DNA from: Cristatella mucedo
Taxonomy: Eukaryota; Bryozoa; Phylactolaemata; Cristatellidae
DNA: 61,500 nt
Assembly (NCBI GenBank): GCA_009760855.2
Contig: WPIO01000060.1
Location: forward strand, 2,163,501 to 2,225,000
Direction of reading: 5' to 3'
Shown here: positions 1 through 55,560 of the stretch, in pieces
Position numbering within the stretch: the stretch's first letter is position 1
How the letters are laid out: the number at the start of each line of letters is the position of its first letter
Made by a program: the position numbers and the translations under genes
The notes under the pieces: generated by a model
Databases searched by the model: none
What the model was told of the DNA's origin: nothing
The model's input: only the letters and a program-made list of their open reading frames with translations

Positions 1-587
1 AAACACTTACAGAGCACAGATGACGTGAGTGGTCAGTGCGACACAAATGGAGGAGGCAAGCGAGCGAGCAGACTGAGTTCTAGCACCACAGCCGGTTAGA
101 TAATCTAGCTATCGGGTTGAGGACCTGGGCTGGCAGGGATATTTGCGAACCCGAAGTAATGCAACTGACTGAATGTAAGTAAGATAGCAGTTCTGTTAGG
201 TGCGGCCCATGCTTGGCTATTGCTGTTTTAAATTAGGAAAATTAAAGCGTAAGGCGGCGGTGTGCACATGCGATACTGATTTTTGCTAAAGCTTAAAGTA
301 TTAACATCAGCGTAGCACCATATTAAGGAGATAGAGCTGCCGACCTTGCTAAGCTCGAACTCTAAATAGTGAGCTAGCACCCCTCTTTCGGCTCAGAGAA
401 CTGGCATGCTGATCAAACAGATTACTTTTCTAGATGCTCTTCTCCACTAATCTTCCAAATAGGGCGCTTCGACTGCGCCGAAATTAATCTAGGCTGCTCG
501 TAGCCGATTTTCATAGTACTTGTTATAGTTACGTTTCTGGCGGTGCGTTAGCTAAAATTTCAATCATAAACTTATGATACGAATGCA

Positions 588-588
<1 letters not shown>
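1..588. other. Unassigned sequence, nothing recognised
   Basis: No ORF with a recognisable motif and no convincing repeat similarity to the rest of the window. Two short GTAAGTAAG-like donor sequences near 175 are not enough to call an exon. Confidence 0.4.

Positions 589-683
<95 letters not shown>
589..683. repeat. (AC)n microsatellite, about 47 units
   Basis: Uninterrupted AC dinucleotide tract followed by interrupted ACACATACTC units to about 708. Open frames across it encode only Thr-His or Cys-Val repeats and are not genes. Confidence 0.98.
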
Positions 684-686
<3 letters not shown>

Positions 687-708
687 TCACACATACTCAC
701 ACACACGC

Positions 709-2220
709 ATGAGTAAGCAGCAACATAAAAGTAAATGCAAATGCACAGCTTGGGCATTAGCAATACCACTCTCACGTACGTACTGATACTAAATATCTGT
801 GTCGCAGAAAAATAAATTAGGTAGATTTTTTAGTCTAAATATTTTCGTTCTAATTCAAAAAGTGCACTGCCGTTTAACTTCCAGTCACGAATTATGGCTG
901 AACTTTCTCCCTGAGACCCAAAAAAGCATCTGAAAATAAAATCTTTTAGCTTACAGAATGACAATTGCAGTACACTTTTCCGGAATTCTACAAGAAAAAC
1001 AGGTGCTTTCAGGCTGTGGAAGCGAGCAAAAAACTGCGTGCCGCACATACCCTCGGCAGAAGAGTGAGTGAGTGCGGCGAGTGCAGCTGGAAACTAGAAA
1101 ATCCTGACGGAGCGGCGGCGAGAATGAAAATTCATCGAACACTCTGCACGTGCACCGAACCGCAAGAGTAGAAGAATTTAAAAATAAATAAATGCACAGC
1201 TGACCGCGAGCGCTTGGGTGGTTTTCATTTGTCAGAACCAGTTTCTTTGGAGTAAGCAGCTCGGGCACGGTACGGCAGATGCAGACCTCCATCGGCCCAT
1301 CGGCTGACTTTCTCACCTTTACAACTCTCAGAGCTGCAAGGGTAGTCTGGCAGATGGCCGGGTGACTAGCTATCGGCTACAAAGTCCATGGGCGTTGAAG
1401 CTCTAAAAAATGGCTCACGACCACTTGGTCCTGTGCCGTTTGGTGTCTCATCAGATGATCGTGAGTTTTATGGCTAGGCAAAGCCCCTTGTGGCCAAAGC
1501 TCCTAGCCTGGCATCTTGCAGCGGCCTATTCCCGGAACTCGGCAAATTTACGAGGTATTTTTGCACGTGCGCACAGCATATTCAAAGTCCCTGCTGTCCA
1601 CAATGACGTTGAGCCAAGGTTATTCCAGAGCAATCATCTCGAAATCTGGATTCATGACAGGCAACTTCAAGAAGTGACAGTCTAGTACTTATTAAATAGA
1701 GGAACTCGAGACACATCTTAGCTTATCACACACTTGGGTCACGATGAGAGCTCCTCAAACTCGTATGCAATAACATGGCACCAAGTTGTGCTTTTTCAAA
1801 GTGTTCCGTGGCTTAGATTACTCGTTCTGTTAATATTCTATTTGTAATGGCAAATTATGAAGCACTCCAAGCAAAGCGGTGACAGCCTGAAGGTCAGGTG
1901 TCGTCAGGTCGACTGCCATTCGAAGCTGCACTGCCTGCCTGGCTTGTGCTCGAGCCTCAATGCTCTATCTGTACTATCTGTAGCAGAGCTCTGAGGTGAC
2001 GTAGCACGCTGCAATTCAAAAACTGGGTTAGCTGATCTGGCAGCCTCTTAGAATTATGGTGGAAACCCCTTAAAGGCTATCGCCACAGCTTGCAGCAACC
2101 CACGATAGTTTACCCACTGCATGACTTGAACCCACAATCTGGGTTTTCACGTGCAAGTGCCTAATCTCCCCGAACTAAGACCCAGAGAAACTGGCAGCAG
2201 CCAACCTTAGCAGCAGCTGC
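709..2220. other. Unassigned sequence downstream of the transporter gene
   Basis: Contains several open frames of 60-120 codons on both strands, none with a recognisable domain, splice-consistent neighbour or codon pattern that would support a gene. No repeat family seen elsewhere in the window was recognised here. Confidence 0.35.
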
Positions 2221-2224
2221 AGCT

Positions 2225-2575
2225 AATTGAATGGAATATATCTGTCTGTAATTTTGAAGACCGCAAGGACTAAGTGGGGAGGGGGTAACTCTGGAGAGTT
2301 TATTGTCATCAAATAAAAAGCCAAGGGGCCTCCAGTGTATGCACAGTAGCCGCACAGACTTTATCGCACACGCAAAGCAGAATCGGTGAGAAGCCGAGCT
2401 AAGTAAGCAGGGAAGTTGAGGAAGTGAATGGTATAAGTAGCAGCTCAGGACGGCAGGAAAGGATGAGCCATAGTCGGTGGCAGGATAGTGGACGTAGTTG
2501 CGTCTGAGCTCCGTGCGAGCTCCACAGTTTAGGACCTGTTGGTCAAAGCTCCTGTCGCCCACGAGCTTTAAGCGT
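2225..2575 (-). mobile_element. LINE A fragment (3' region of the reverse-transcriptase ORF)
   Basis: Minus-strand translation retains the LINE A C-terminal blocks GDRSF, PATDYGSSFPAVLSCY and LPCLLSSASH in degraded form, comparable with the better copies at 46355-47345 and 54270-54685. 5'-truncated and dead. Confidence 0.75.
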
Positions 2576-2579
2576 GGAA

Positions 2580-4720
2580 CTGGAACGAGGGACAGTGGTA
2601 AGACTTGGTGGCTAGCTATAAAGTCAGATTTCTTACCGATGCTATCAAACTGTAAGCTTTAATTAAATTTCTTTTTACCGAAAAGAAGACATGCATTTCG
2701 AGCATTTGGTGACGGACACCCGCTACATCATCATCAATTGGAAGAGCAACTACTCTTAGAACAGCGGAGCTTTTGGGGTGTACTGTGAGTAGGAGCTTGG
2801 TAATTGTCGTAATTTAGTGTTAGGAAACTCGTCGACATCAAGAATCGAATGTCTGGGAGATAGCATTCAGTTTATCGGTCGCTGCGGCACATTTCGACGG
2901 TTTAAACATCAAAAATGGGCATTGTCAGCATTGAAGGGTTAGCTGATTATATGGGCCCGAATAACCTTTCCACGAGGCTAGGTATAAATCGAGAATAACA
3001 AAGAACCGAGAACAAACCCGTGCGAAACTCCATAGGACACTGATCTGCAGGATGAGACAACTGACAACTGCGTGACACGTATTGGAATATGAGTGCACAA
3101 GTGAGATTTGAAACTCACCAGTGCCGCATTTGCCATATCGATCTCTTTCTTAATCATTTAAGTAGGATATTTGAATCAATAGTGCCAAACATTAGAGTCG
3201 TGGTGCTGCCTAAGATGTCGGTGGTCTCACGGAGGAGAGCAGTTTCGGTGGAGCGGTCGTGTCGGGTGAATCCTGACAGCGGTCGTGTCGGGTCAATCCT
3301 GCACCGTTTAGCGACAATCGTTTTGAGCTAATCCCTCCCTGGAGCCTAGTGGCAAGAGAAACGAATGCCGAAGCTCTGCATCTTCCTTTTCTGAGGTTTG
3401 AGAGTAGAGTTCCACTATTTTGTCCGTGTCGGAAACCCGCCTGCTGGAGTTGACAAGCGTTTGCCAAAAGAAAGTTGTTGTTTTGCCTTGCGGTCACGCG
3501 CCTGCACAAATACGACCCAGCTCGCGGATTTTGAGACTAGCAGAGGACAGTCCTTTATTTCCTGCTGCTAGTGGAGTGATATCTTACAGGGACTTGAAAA
3601 AAAAATCTCTACGCAACTATACATGAGAATGTTGACAGAGCTGGCCTTTTTTACCTATTGCTACGTTTTCAATTTACTCGAACTCACACAACATATGATA
3701 CTTTAACATTTAATAGTATTTATGATACACGATTAATCATAATTTATCATTTAGCAGAGACTAGCTTTTCGAGCAGACAGCCTTAAGAAAAATACCTTTC
3801 ATTTTTCAGTAAGGAAACGTTGGCAGCGAGGGAAAATGCTTAGGTCGAGAGCATATGTCATTACTGCTCAACCCACTCAAGGACGTGCCGTTTGTTGATG
3901 CTTGATCGCTAGCACCCGAAGGTCAGCAAAGCTCTGAATACCCAGCGACCTATTCTCTTATTTAGCAGGCAGCACGGCATTCCACGCATGACATCTCGCG
4001 AAAGCTGAACACGTCGACTTGTTTTGCAGCCACTGTGCCTTCACTGCTATTTGGCGTCGATTCATTACTCGGTTAATTGGCTAATTGGCTTTCCAAGCCC
4101 GTACTCAATTATTCCCTGGCCTTTTGCTTCTCGAGAAGGTATCATTGCTGACCTTTCCGAGCTGTAGCGCAACTCTGCCATCTCGCATTTCAATACGCCG
4201 CCACTAGAAGAAAAGGAAAAACTGGTGTGCGGCTGTGCTTCCAGCTGGGCGCCGTGGTTAGCCATCCAGACGTAAGCTCCAGACGACTGGGAATGCAGGC
4301 GAATTTTCCGCCTGACTAGCCAGAGTGGCTAGCTGGAGTAATCGCCAGCTTGGCCACGTACGACTGGTTGCGTGAGCTACGATGAAAGCGAAAATGCACG
4401 AGTGAGCCTGCAAAATGTGAGTAAGTGTTTAGCTGGGACACTCACTTCAATCTGCGGAGCATTGACATGCCTACTGTCGCAGCACAATCTTTTGTCTGTG
4501 CAATCCAAAGGCACTCTTAAGGGGCTAGCGTAAGCGTTCGATAGGCTAAATAGATTGACCCTCAAATAAAAAGCAGCACTCAAAGGGCGTCCGCTGGAGG
4601 ACCTGAGTTGCACAAGTTTCGATGAGTTCAAAAGGATATTGGATTATAATAAGCGACCATTTTCCACAGCAAAAGGCCGCGAGCGGCATTTTCCATGTGC
4701 AGTGCTCATTTTTTTATATA
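2580..4720. other. Unassigned sequence
   Basis: No recognisable gene or repeat. Frames of up to 100 codons on both strands lack known motifs. The segment 3630-3800 is AT-rich. Confidence 0.35.
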
Positions 4721-4830
4721 CGGGCATAAATAATAATTAATAAATATTAAATATAAGCCGGCGTAAATAATAATTAATAAATATTAAATATAGGCGGGCA
4801 TAAATAATAATTTCATAGGCGGGCACCCTT
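4721..4830. repeat. AT-rich tandem repeat, 36-37-bp period, about 2.5-3 units
   Basis: Units beginning CGGGCATAAATAATAATT recur at about 4721, 4758 and 4795; the second has CGGCG for CGGGCA and the third is partial and diverges after TAATAATTT. Confidence 0.9.
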
Positions 4831-4956
4831 CCACGCTTCGAGTTTTTCTGATGCGTAGAGGACGATTTTGTAGAGGGGACGATTTCAGAGCCTTTCTGAG
4901 TTTTGGGCGCCCATGGCACCCAGCTCAAGGCAGAGATCTCCAGATAGAGAATAAGC

Positions 4957-5187
<231 letters not shown>

Positions 5188-5229
5188 TAAGCGAGAGGGG
5201 AAAGAGAGAGAGAGGGGGGAGACAGGGTC

Positions 5230-5690
5230 TCGGTGGTGCAAAGCAGCCCCTGCCGGGTGGGCAGCCGTTAGTTGCTCCAGGTTCTCCGATCGGTGAGTGC
5301 TTCCTCTGGTGGCGTCCAAATCTTCGCTCGGGCGGCGGGTTCCAAAGAGTTCTCTCCGATGCTTTGACCGAGACTGACGTGTTCTTAGGGTGAAATGCCG
5401 CTAAGAAAGACAAAAGTTAAAAGTGGTCAGTTTTAACGAGGAACAGAACGCCGAGCAGCAGTAGCCCCGAAGAAGAGCGCGCACGACGTCGGCGGGCGGC
5501 GGGCGGCCGGCGTGACGTGACGCCAGGTCCACAGTACTGGGTGAGCCGGCTGGGCAGACTGCTGACTGGCAGCACTGGTAAGCCAAACGGGCGGGCTGAA
5601 AAGCCGGCGCGCGAGGTTGGCCCCTACCGGCCGAGCACAAAAGCTTGGTCAACCACTGAGCCCGTCGCTGTGAGGTAGGTGGGACCGAAA
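5230..5690. other. GC- and CpG-rich segment, possible promoter or 5' exon of an unseen gene
   Basis: Clearly richer in G+C and CpG than its surroundings (for example around 5480-5520 and 5590-5640). No start codon with a recognisable protein follows on either strand. It could be a CpG-rich promoter region or GC-rich unique sequence; the call is an inference. Confidence 0.3.
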
Positions 5691-6674
5691 CTGAGAGAAT
5701 GAGCCCCAAAAGAATAGCTGCAGCACTTTTGTTTTAGATGTACTGACGGGCACTCTTGGGCTGCGCCTCATAAGCGTCTAGCGTCGGAGTCTGTTCCTGA
5801 TGAGGGTACCATTGCTTTTAAAAACTACCCTATTTTTACGGGGTCAGGCTAACGAGGCGGAGTTGGACGTCCACTGCCGCCCAGATTCGCGGTCTGCTTC
5901 TCGGGAGACTACTGGGCCCTGTGCCACGAAATATATTTGGCTAGATGGAGGCACTGCGACAGTACGTTGTTATTGCTATTACTAATGTAACAGGGTCGCT
6001 AGATAAAACCTGTGCGGCGCTCGCCTAGTGCCCTAATTCCCAGTCGGCCTCTGATGGGTGAATGCCAAGAGCAAGAGCAGCTGCCTCTTTTAAATCGCAG
6101 GACAACGGGCATCGTTACTATGCCAATCGCGCTCAAGCATCCTAACATTCATCCAGTTCGTCTCGCGCTCGCCCGGATCCCGTCCAGGGACCGCAACGAG
6201 GCCGAGCCTCGAGCCTTAATTATTCATCCTAGTGCCACCTTCCCAGCCGAAAAACTTAGCAGCCCTTTTGGATGTTTGTCTGGTTTCCGGTTACCTTCAA
6301 CGTTTCTCTCGAGAGGCGGTAATACACCCTTTTGCTTTAACTAGATTGTGGTAAACGCAGCGAGACCAGAGGCTTGCAGCCTCTGCGCAGACGGTTTTCC
6401 GGCGATGGTTTTCGTAGGCGGCTATTGAACAGAAGAAGCCTAGATCTGGAATCTGGACTCGGTCGTGGCTGTTGGGATTAGCGGGTTCCTGAATTATGCT
6501 GGACTGGGGGCCGCAAGTATCGAAATCTTTGGTAGTTAAAGCATTTCTGTTTCGATTTTTGGTTAAGCAATCAGAATCTTAGCTGTTAGGACGCTCTAGT
6601 AAATCTGTTCTACCTACATGCTCAGTCCAAGCGACCATGATTATTGTGAGCACGAGTTGCGTTTGAACACAAGT

Positions 6675-6800
6675 CTGAAGCCGTGGGGTAAAGTACTCGC
6701 CTTCAAAGACCAAGGTCGTGGGCTAGAGCCCTGCAGCGTGTGCAAAACGTCCGGATAGAGACGTATTTCTCCAAGAGCGCTTTGTTATCATTATTAATAT
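6675..6800 (+). mobile_element. SINE1 copy (tRNA-derived head, LINE B-like tail)
   Basis: tRNA-like head with the B-box-like stretch AGGTCGTGGGCTAGAGCCC at about 6713, then the SINE1 body CAGCGTGTG and a tail with GAGACGTATTTCTCCAAGAGC and ATTATTAATA. Diverged from the better copy at 37831. Confidence 0.7.
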
Positions 6801-6840
6801 CTTGCTTTAGTGATTGACTGAGCTCCGTGCTTTTAAAAAT

Positions 6841-6950
6841 AACTAGCTGATTCAACAGCCTCATTTGTGCGTTGGCAGATGAGACTCGACGGCTATCAGT
6901 AACGCTTGCAGTGGGCAATACAGGACGCCGGCAGGGGGATTCGACAAAAG
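6841..6950 (-). mobile_element. SINE2 fragment
   Basis: On the minus strand this reads the SINE2 body (TATTGCCCACTGCAAGC, GATAGCCGTCGAG) to the 3' end ACAAATGAGGCTGTTGAATC followed by AGCTAG. It matches copies at 17347, 20856 and 61003. Confidence 0.75.
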
Positions 6951-6957
6951 ACAGCGC

Positions 6958-7022
6958 CGAGCTGGTTTTGGCCCAGTGGTCAAGGTGCTCGCCCGCTATA
7001 CAAATGAATTTTATTAAGAGTC
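6958..7022 (+). mobile_element. SINE1 fragment with internal deletion
   Basis: Head GGCCCAGTGGTCAAGGTGCTC is followed directly by the tail TATACAAATGAATTTTATTA, so the B box and body are missing. Lies immediately next to the SINE2 fragment. Confidence 0.6.
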
Positions 7023-7049
7023 CCACACTGCGACTCGTCGACCTGCAGT

Positions 7050-7960
7050 CTCGTTGCTCTACGCGTTCACGTGTACGCCGCCGAGAGATGAGAGCTCACT
7101 CTATTTTGCCCGGGCCCGTATTTATGCGTGTGCTTGCGCGAGACTCGATGAAACTGGTAGCAGCGGTCGTTGACGAAGGCAGTAATGCCGCCACTGAACG
7201 ACTGCCGACCGCCGCTCAATCGGCATATTCGGTGCTTTGAAGCTAGGGCGGCAGCGAGCGAACGGCTGCCGACGAGATTGTCGATGCGCCCCGACGAAAG
7301 TCGAGCGCTCGCTCGTTAGCGGCACTTCAGTTGAATGGCGAGAGGTAAACAAACACTGCAGTGACGTCTGAAGGAAGCATTCTGTAGGAGGCGCTCTCTC
7401 TCGCGCCCGAGAAGGGCGCTGCTGAGTACCCGGCCGGCTTTGAAGGCCCGCAGGATGCAGGCGAGCAGCCGGTACGGCGCTGCTCCTGCTCCATGCGAAG
7501 CGCTCGCTCCGGCGAGCCGCGCCAGGCTCGAACGGGGCTGCTAGGAACTGGCTTCGACGGCAATACCGAGTGAGAGAGGGGCTGCGGCGGCGGGTCGGCA
7601 CGAGCTGAGGCAACAGGGTCCCTCGAGCCGACTGGAGCCAAGCCGTCGATCGGATTAATCTTAAGGAAGGCGGCCGCACAGCCTTTGTTCTCGAACGATT
7701 AGAACGTGCGATGTTCAATTTTGTATCGAGAAAATATCTGCTCGCCATACCTTTCTCATGGCGAGAGACCTAGTAGTCAATGAATCTCAGGCGCTGACTC
7801 ATTGGTGAAGCAAAGGGCTCGGCTATAATTTCGGGAGCTCGTAGCACGAAAACACCGGATAAAGGAATGCGTCTGCAAAAGGCCGCTTCGATGCGCTTCC
7901 GTACAACGGCCACGAGCGGCCGGCGCACGCTGGGCCGCTCCAGACGCGGCGGCGGGTTAT
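7050..7960. other. GC-rich segment with long but unconvincing frames
   Basis: High G+C with many CpG. A 208-codon minus-strand frame (7122-7748) is Arg/Ser/Pro-rich with no recognisable domain, as expected for open frames in GC-rich DNA. It may be a promoter or 5' region of a gene beyond this segment. Confidence 0.3.
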
Positions 7961-7964
7961 CGCT

Positions 7965-9040
7965 CTCTTCCCAGCCGTGTCTGGTCGACCTTCGAATGCT
8001 TTCCTAATTGCTGTCCCTCTTATCTTAACAGCAAATCAAGTGGCAATCGCTCAAACAAAAGGGCCCCAACTGCAAAGCTCGGCCGCAAGTGAACAATGTA
8101 CTCTCAGTCAGCGAACGGTAGGGCGACTCATCGACGACAGACGCTTGAGTCAAGGTCGAACTCCAATGCTCATCCTTGGCTCAGCTAGTTCTTCAATGGT
8201 GCACCGCTAATCGTCCACTCTGACCGAATGGAGTACGTTGCAATGGATAGCCTTAAAGCGACCCTATAGCAAAGCTTCTAAATAACTCGGCACGTAGCTT
8301 GGGCTCTTGATTGACCTTTCTCGGTACATGTTTTCCATGAACATTTTCCGCCAAGAGGCCCTCGGTAAGATACGTTGAGCGGCTGTAAAGAATATAGTCT
8401 CGTAGTGCATCTAAGATAGGAAAATGAGAATAGAATGAATTAATTAAGAGCTCTAAAGATTACTGGAGTAGCCCGGATTACTGTTACCCTGTAAAGGCAG
8501 TGATGCCAAAAAAGCCATGGAAGTCTCAACAGAAGGTCCCCAGTAAGACTGCTAGGCCGGTCTTTAATGCCAATTAATTAAGTAGCACGACTTTTATAAA
8601 GGGACGGGTTCTTGAGGTTCTTGCTTTGCGGCCTAACTAACAGAGGCTCGTGCTTTTCGCCTCTAGGTTGAGCAACGCACTTTCGAAGTTCGTGCAGAAC
8701 GACTTCTCTAATGCTCTGGCATATTCCTTTTAGTAGTTCTTCTATGCTACTCACTTCCTTGACAATACTCAATTATGCTTGCATCAAGTCACTTTGCATT
8801 TGAGAATGTTCCAGAAACTTGCCATTTATCACCAATCTAGTTTCTTGGCACGGTAGAGCGATAGGTGATGATGAAACAAACTCACAGCAGCTGCAGCACA
8901 AGCTTTGATCCCAAGCGGCCTTGACCCACCATATCGATCCTTCTTAACTCTCCAGCAGCATGTATCGCTGACGTATGCACTTAGACGGCACGCCTAATAT
9001 TCTCAAACTGAATAGCAATTCAACTAACTCAGCATTTATG
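7965..9040. other. Unassigned sequence
   Basis: No recognisable gene or repeat family. Short frames only (up to 77 codons), none with a known motif. Confidence 0.35.
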
Positions 9041-10020
9041 GATACACGGGGTGTTACTCAGAAATTGACAAGCCTAACCCTCAAAATGGACTCGGCAAGC
9101 ACATATATTGTAGAATTTAAACGAACTCTGGATTTCTTGCTCGACATTTAGAATCCACTAGACGACCACATCAGCTCCAGCAGTCAAGTCTGCCTACTCT
9201 TAGCTACGATTGACATGATTGCTAACATTTGGGTCTGTATACAACAGCAAAGCTGGCCAGTGTAAGCACTTGTGACAAGCCATCAAGATCCCAGTACTAC
9301 AACGTTGCAGGTGTTCCTGCCTGTGCAATCAGCTGCTGCTAGTCAGTGCAAAGCTTACTCTTAGCTACGATTGACATTATTGCTAACATTTGGGTCTGTA
9401 TTCAACAGCAAAGCTGGCCAATGTAAGCACTTGTGACAGGCCATCAAGATCCCAGTACTATAACGTTGCAGGTCTTCCTGCCTGTGCAATCAGCCTCTGC
9501 CAGTCAGTGCAAAGCTCTGCAGCACGATAGGCCTAAAAGGTGAGCATCGTAACGGCCACATTACAACACTTCTCACTAACATGCACTGGTTCCTTTTTTT
9601 AAGCGTTCCGAAAACGAAACGAGGCTCTGTCACTCACTTTAGGTCCGTCCTCTCTTGCTCTGACGTAACTAACAAACACTCCAGGGCTTCCGCATCATGC
9701 CCCCTGCTCTTCTGACGAAAGTTACCTAGATGTGGCTATAATCATCCTCAAATCCTGTAGACATTGTGCCTTCAGTTCATAGTATGTCTGCTCTCGAAGC
9801 CCGAAACTCACACCCGGCTGATACCACGATACCCCTGACACGTCTAAAAAGAAGCTAAAATCCCACCAATTTCACAGAGCATTTGCGCTCATACCTGCTG
9901 ACTCTGTCAATGTGATCCATAACCAACTCGAAGTGCTTCCTTACCAGCTTACGTAGCAGTGCTGAGAAACATATTTGGTTCTCTCGAGGTGCTATTTTAA
10001 TGTTTAATTATTATTACAGA
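9040..10020 (+). mobile_element. LINE B, degraded copy with internal tandem duplication
   Basis: Matches LINE B in order: the stretch around AAGCCTAACCCTCAAAATGG, the GACGACCACATCAGCTCCA segment, then remnants of the HITPLL...LHW, LTFRS and SFGDRAF blocks. It ends near GTTCTCTCGAGGTGCTATTT, a decayed form of the 3' stem-loop, with an ATT-rich tail. No frame is open. It lies downstream of the transporter stop. Confidence 0.8.
9196..9516 (+). repeat. Tandem duplication, 161-bp unit, two copies
   Basis: The segment beginning ACTCTTAGCTACGATTGACA at 9196 recurs at 9357 with only about ten differences over 160 bp, both inside the LINE B remnant. No other LINE B copy here shows the duplication. 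Confidence 0.95.
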
Positions 10021-10828
10021 GTGGTCTTTGTCCAAGAATTGTCTCGTTTTGCTAAATGAGATCTACTTAACTAGTAAATGCTCAGCTTGCAAAACGCACT
10101 GAGAGGAACAATAACAGATTAGCGAATCTGATCTTAGGAAGTTAGCGCAGCACGGTTTTCAATGTGAAACTCAAAAAAGCTTTAACAAGTGACAATGACA
10201 TACAATTGATAGGAATTACAAAAAAATATTTCTAGTCTTAAAATTCAATCTCCGTGTAATGCCATCATTTTCATAGAAATATCCAGTCGACGGACTGGCG
10301 ATTTTTACTAAAAGAATAACAATGCAGAGTGCATCGGATGCACAGAAAGCTAGGTGCTGCCAGACAGCCGTCCGTGTACACAGTCAATAACCGAGCCGAG
10401 ATTGCAGCAACATTGCAGCAGACAATACCTTATCATCAGCTAAGCTGGCAGTAAAGTAGCGGCTTGCAACCCGCATTAATGACGACTGTACATTCAGTTC
10501 CAAAGTCTCGCTTCATTTGTCGAAGGCGCAGCCATAAAATAAACAAGTTAACTGGGCAAGAAAAGGAGCAGCCGGTCAAGGGCCTGGGGTTGACGACAGC
10601 CAATCAGCACTGCATAATCAGACATGGGCTGAATTGTCATCATTGGTCGAGGCATGCACCAGTAAAGCCGAGGCAGCAGCCAGCAATGCTCGCCTTTCTG
10701 ATGGAAGAGCGTATGGAGATCGTAAAGGACGGTTGACATACAAACGAGCGCCAGCACTGTGTGTCGACATTCAAGCGCTGAGCACCGCAGCAATGTGAGA
10801 GGCTGGACAGGCACCGAGATGTCAAGCA
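10021..10828. other. Region just downstream of the ABCC4-like stop; presumed 3' UTR in part
   Basis: No gene or repeat recognised. On the minus strand I see no clear AATAAA within the first 800 bases after the stop, so the transcript end cannot be placed. Confidence 0.35.
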
Positions 10829-53739
<42,911 letters not shown>

Positions 53740-54269
53740 CTGCAACGGAACATCCCAATGTACCATCGACCTACCGAATTGCAACAGGCAATCGCCATCT
53801 CATGGAAGCCCCAGCTGTCATCCGACGACATTATTTTCAACCCTACTTAAATTGACAGGAAGATCTCACTGGGAGAGCTGAATATTTAAGTTTGCATCAC
53901 AGGCTATGCTTAGCAGATAACTGTGCACAACAGGTTTACAGTAAAAAAGCACAGTCGCATCCAAACATGTATAGTTAGCTTACATCGGCATATTATTAAT
54001 GCCGGTTGGCATATTATTATTGCCGATGCTGCATCGACCAAGTCAGTGCAGCAAAGCAATTGTCAGACCAACTGTCTCTCAATTTGCATATACAGCATGA
54101 AAACCATGTAAGTTAACTGCAAACTTGTGTTTCTGGATAATAATTAAAAATTAAAATAATTTTTGTATATGCTGTTCTAACTGTAGTTCGATGATGATAT
54201 GCAAGCCGGTACAGCTCCACTACTAAACCACTTGAACAGGTGGTGGATTTACCATCAGGGTACCTAGTA
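53740..54269. other. Upstream of exon 1, presumed intron
   Basis: AT-rich, no exon with the expected ABCC4 N-terminal sequence seen on the minus strand. Confidence 0.4.
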
Positions 54270-54685
54270 ACTGCTGCACCAGTTTCAGTCTCTTTGCGCC
54301 CTCAGGTCTTGGGTGGACAATAAATTAGCTGCTCCATTCCTCCGATTAGAGACCGTTGGCGACAGAAGCTTTAGCTCTGCAGGTCCTAGACTGTGGACCT
54401 CACTTCCACAATTCTTACACAACGACAACTACTCTCCTGCTGCCGACTATGGCTCATCCTTTCCAGCAGTCCTGAGCTGCTACTTCCATGCTACTCACTA
54501 CCTCAACTGCTCTCCTGACTCTGCTATGCTTCCCACTTTCTCTTTGTTTTTGTTGCGTGAGACAATGTCTGTTGGCTACTGAATGCCACTTAGGCTGTGA
54601 GTGCGCTATACAAAACTCTCCTGCATAACACCCACACGGTCTTCATGACTTTGTGGAGTTACAGAAGGAGATACATTAAAATAGG
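54270..54685 (+). mobile_element. LINE A 3' end
   Basis: Frame from 54313 DNKLAAPFLRLETVGDRSFS, AGPRLWTSLPQFLHNDNYSP, ADYGSSFPAVLSCYFHATHY, then a 3' UTR ending GAGTTACAGAAGGAGATACA at about 54675. Confidence 0.93.
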
Positions 54686-54889
54686 GTCGGCTGGTGCACC
54701 TCGTGCTGGTCCTCCTCAGATGAATCGCTGGGGTCAGCCAGTGCTTAGCCGTGCTAGAAGAGGGAGTCGAGTGACAGAAGGGGGCAAAGAGTCGTGTGTC
54801 CCTCTGCTCCGTGAGTCGTGTAATAAACTGTTGGTGCTGGTCATCGGCTGGCTCTCTCCGTGCATGAACCAAATAACACTAAGAAAACC

Positions 54890-55560
54890 AAGTTTCATTC
54901 CAAGCATTTCACAATCATGTACTAGTTTAGCTGGTACATCACTACTCCCTGCAATGTCCTCTTTAGGAACAGCAGTAGGGAGACTTGGTGAAAGTTGCTT
55001 AGGTTCAGCTGGTCAAGCAATGCCTTCTTCATATGTAGCCTAAGAATAGCTCTTTTGAAACATGAAGTGACAAGACCTGAGGCTAAGGACATATTTATTA
55101 GGTTAGTTATGGATGGCAGCAGCTGATACGCGCATTGCAGAAGAAGGACAAAGGGTACAGGGCTAAGAGGGTTCGTAGGCTACTTCGACTGGGAGATGAA
55201 CTTCAAGATGAGGTCACTAGTGGCAGACCTGATGTGGACATTGAAGAGAAGCAAGGAGTTGAGGGAGAGGAGTGCAGTTGGGATGTTGTTGCCTTAGGGG
55301 TGGACTCTCTGATCTGATCTATCTTCTTATAATTGTAAGCTTTCTCAAGTTTGCACTTAGTAGACCCGGGTAGCTTAATGGCTGTGGTAAATCAAAGCCC
55401 AAGTGGGCCTACAGTGTGCTTAGTCAGAGGTGCACACTTGTCCAGAACGTCGGACAGTGTCACATAACATTGTGGCGCCACTGATGACATGTCGGAAGCT
55501 GGATTGAGCAGCAGCGGCAAGACAGATGCTCGTGACAAGCTTCTTTAGCATCTCTCAAAA
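54890..55560 (-). mobile_element. Possible decayed LINE connector/RT fragment
   Basis: GATGACATGTCGGAAGCTGG followed by GCAGCAGCGGCAAGACAGAT (about 55480) and GACCTGAGGCTAAGGACATA (about 55075) match, in the same order, the start of the minus-strand LINE B at 27960-28110. Coding content is lost. Confidence 0.5.

Noticed and set aside
7122-7748. 208-codon minus-strand open frame
   Set aside because: Arg/Ser/Pro-rich composition in GC-rich DNA, overlapping other frames, with no recognisable domain or splice partner.
53740-53840. Upstream extension of exon 1 to a Met at 53840
   Set aside because: The frame continues through a strong acceptor (TTCCGTTGCAG) and the added residues do not resemble the ABCC4 N-terminus; it reads into intron.
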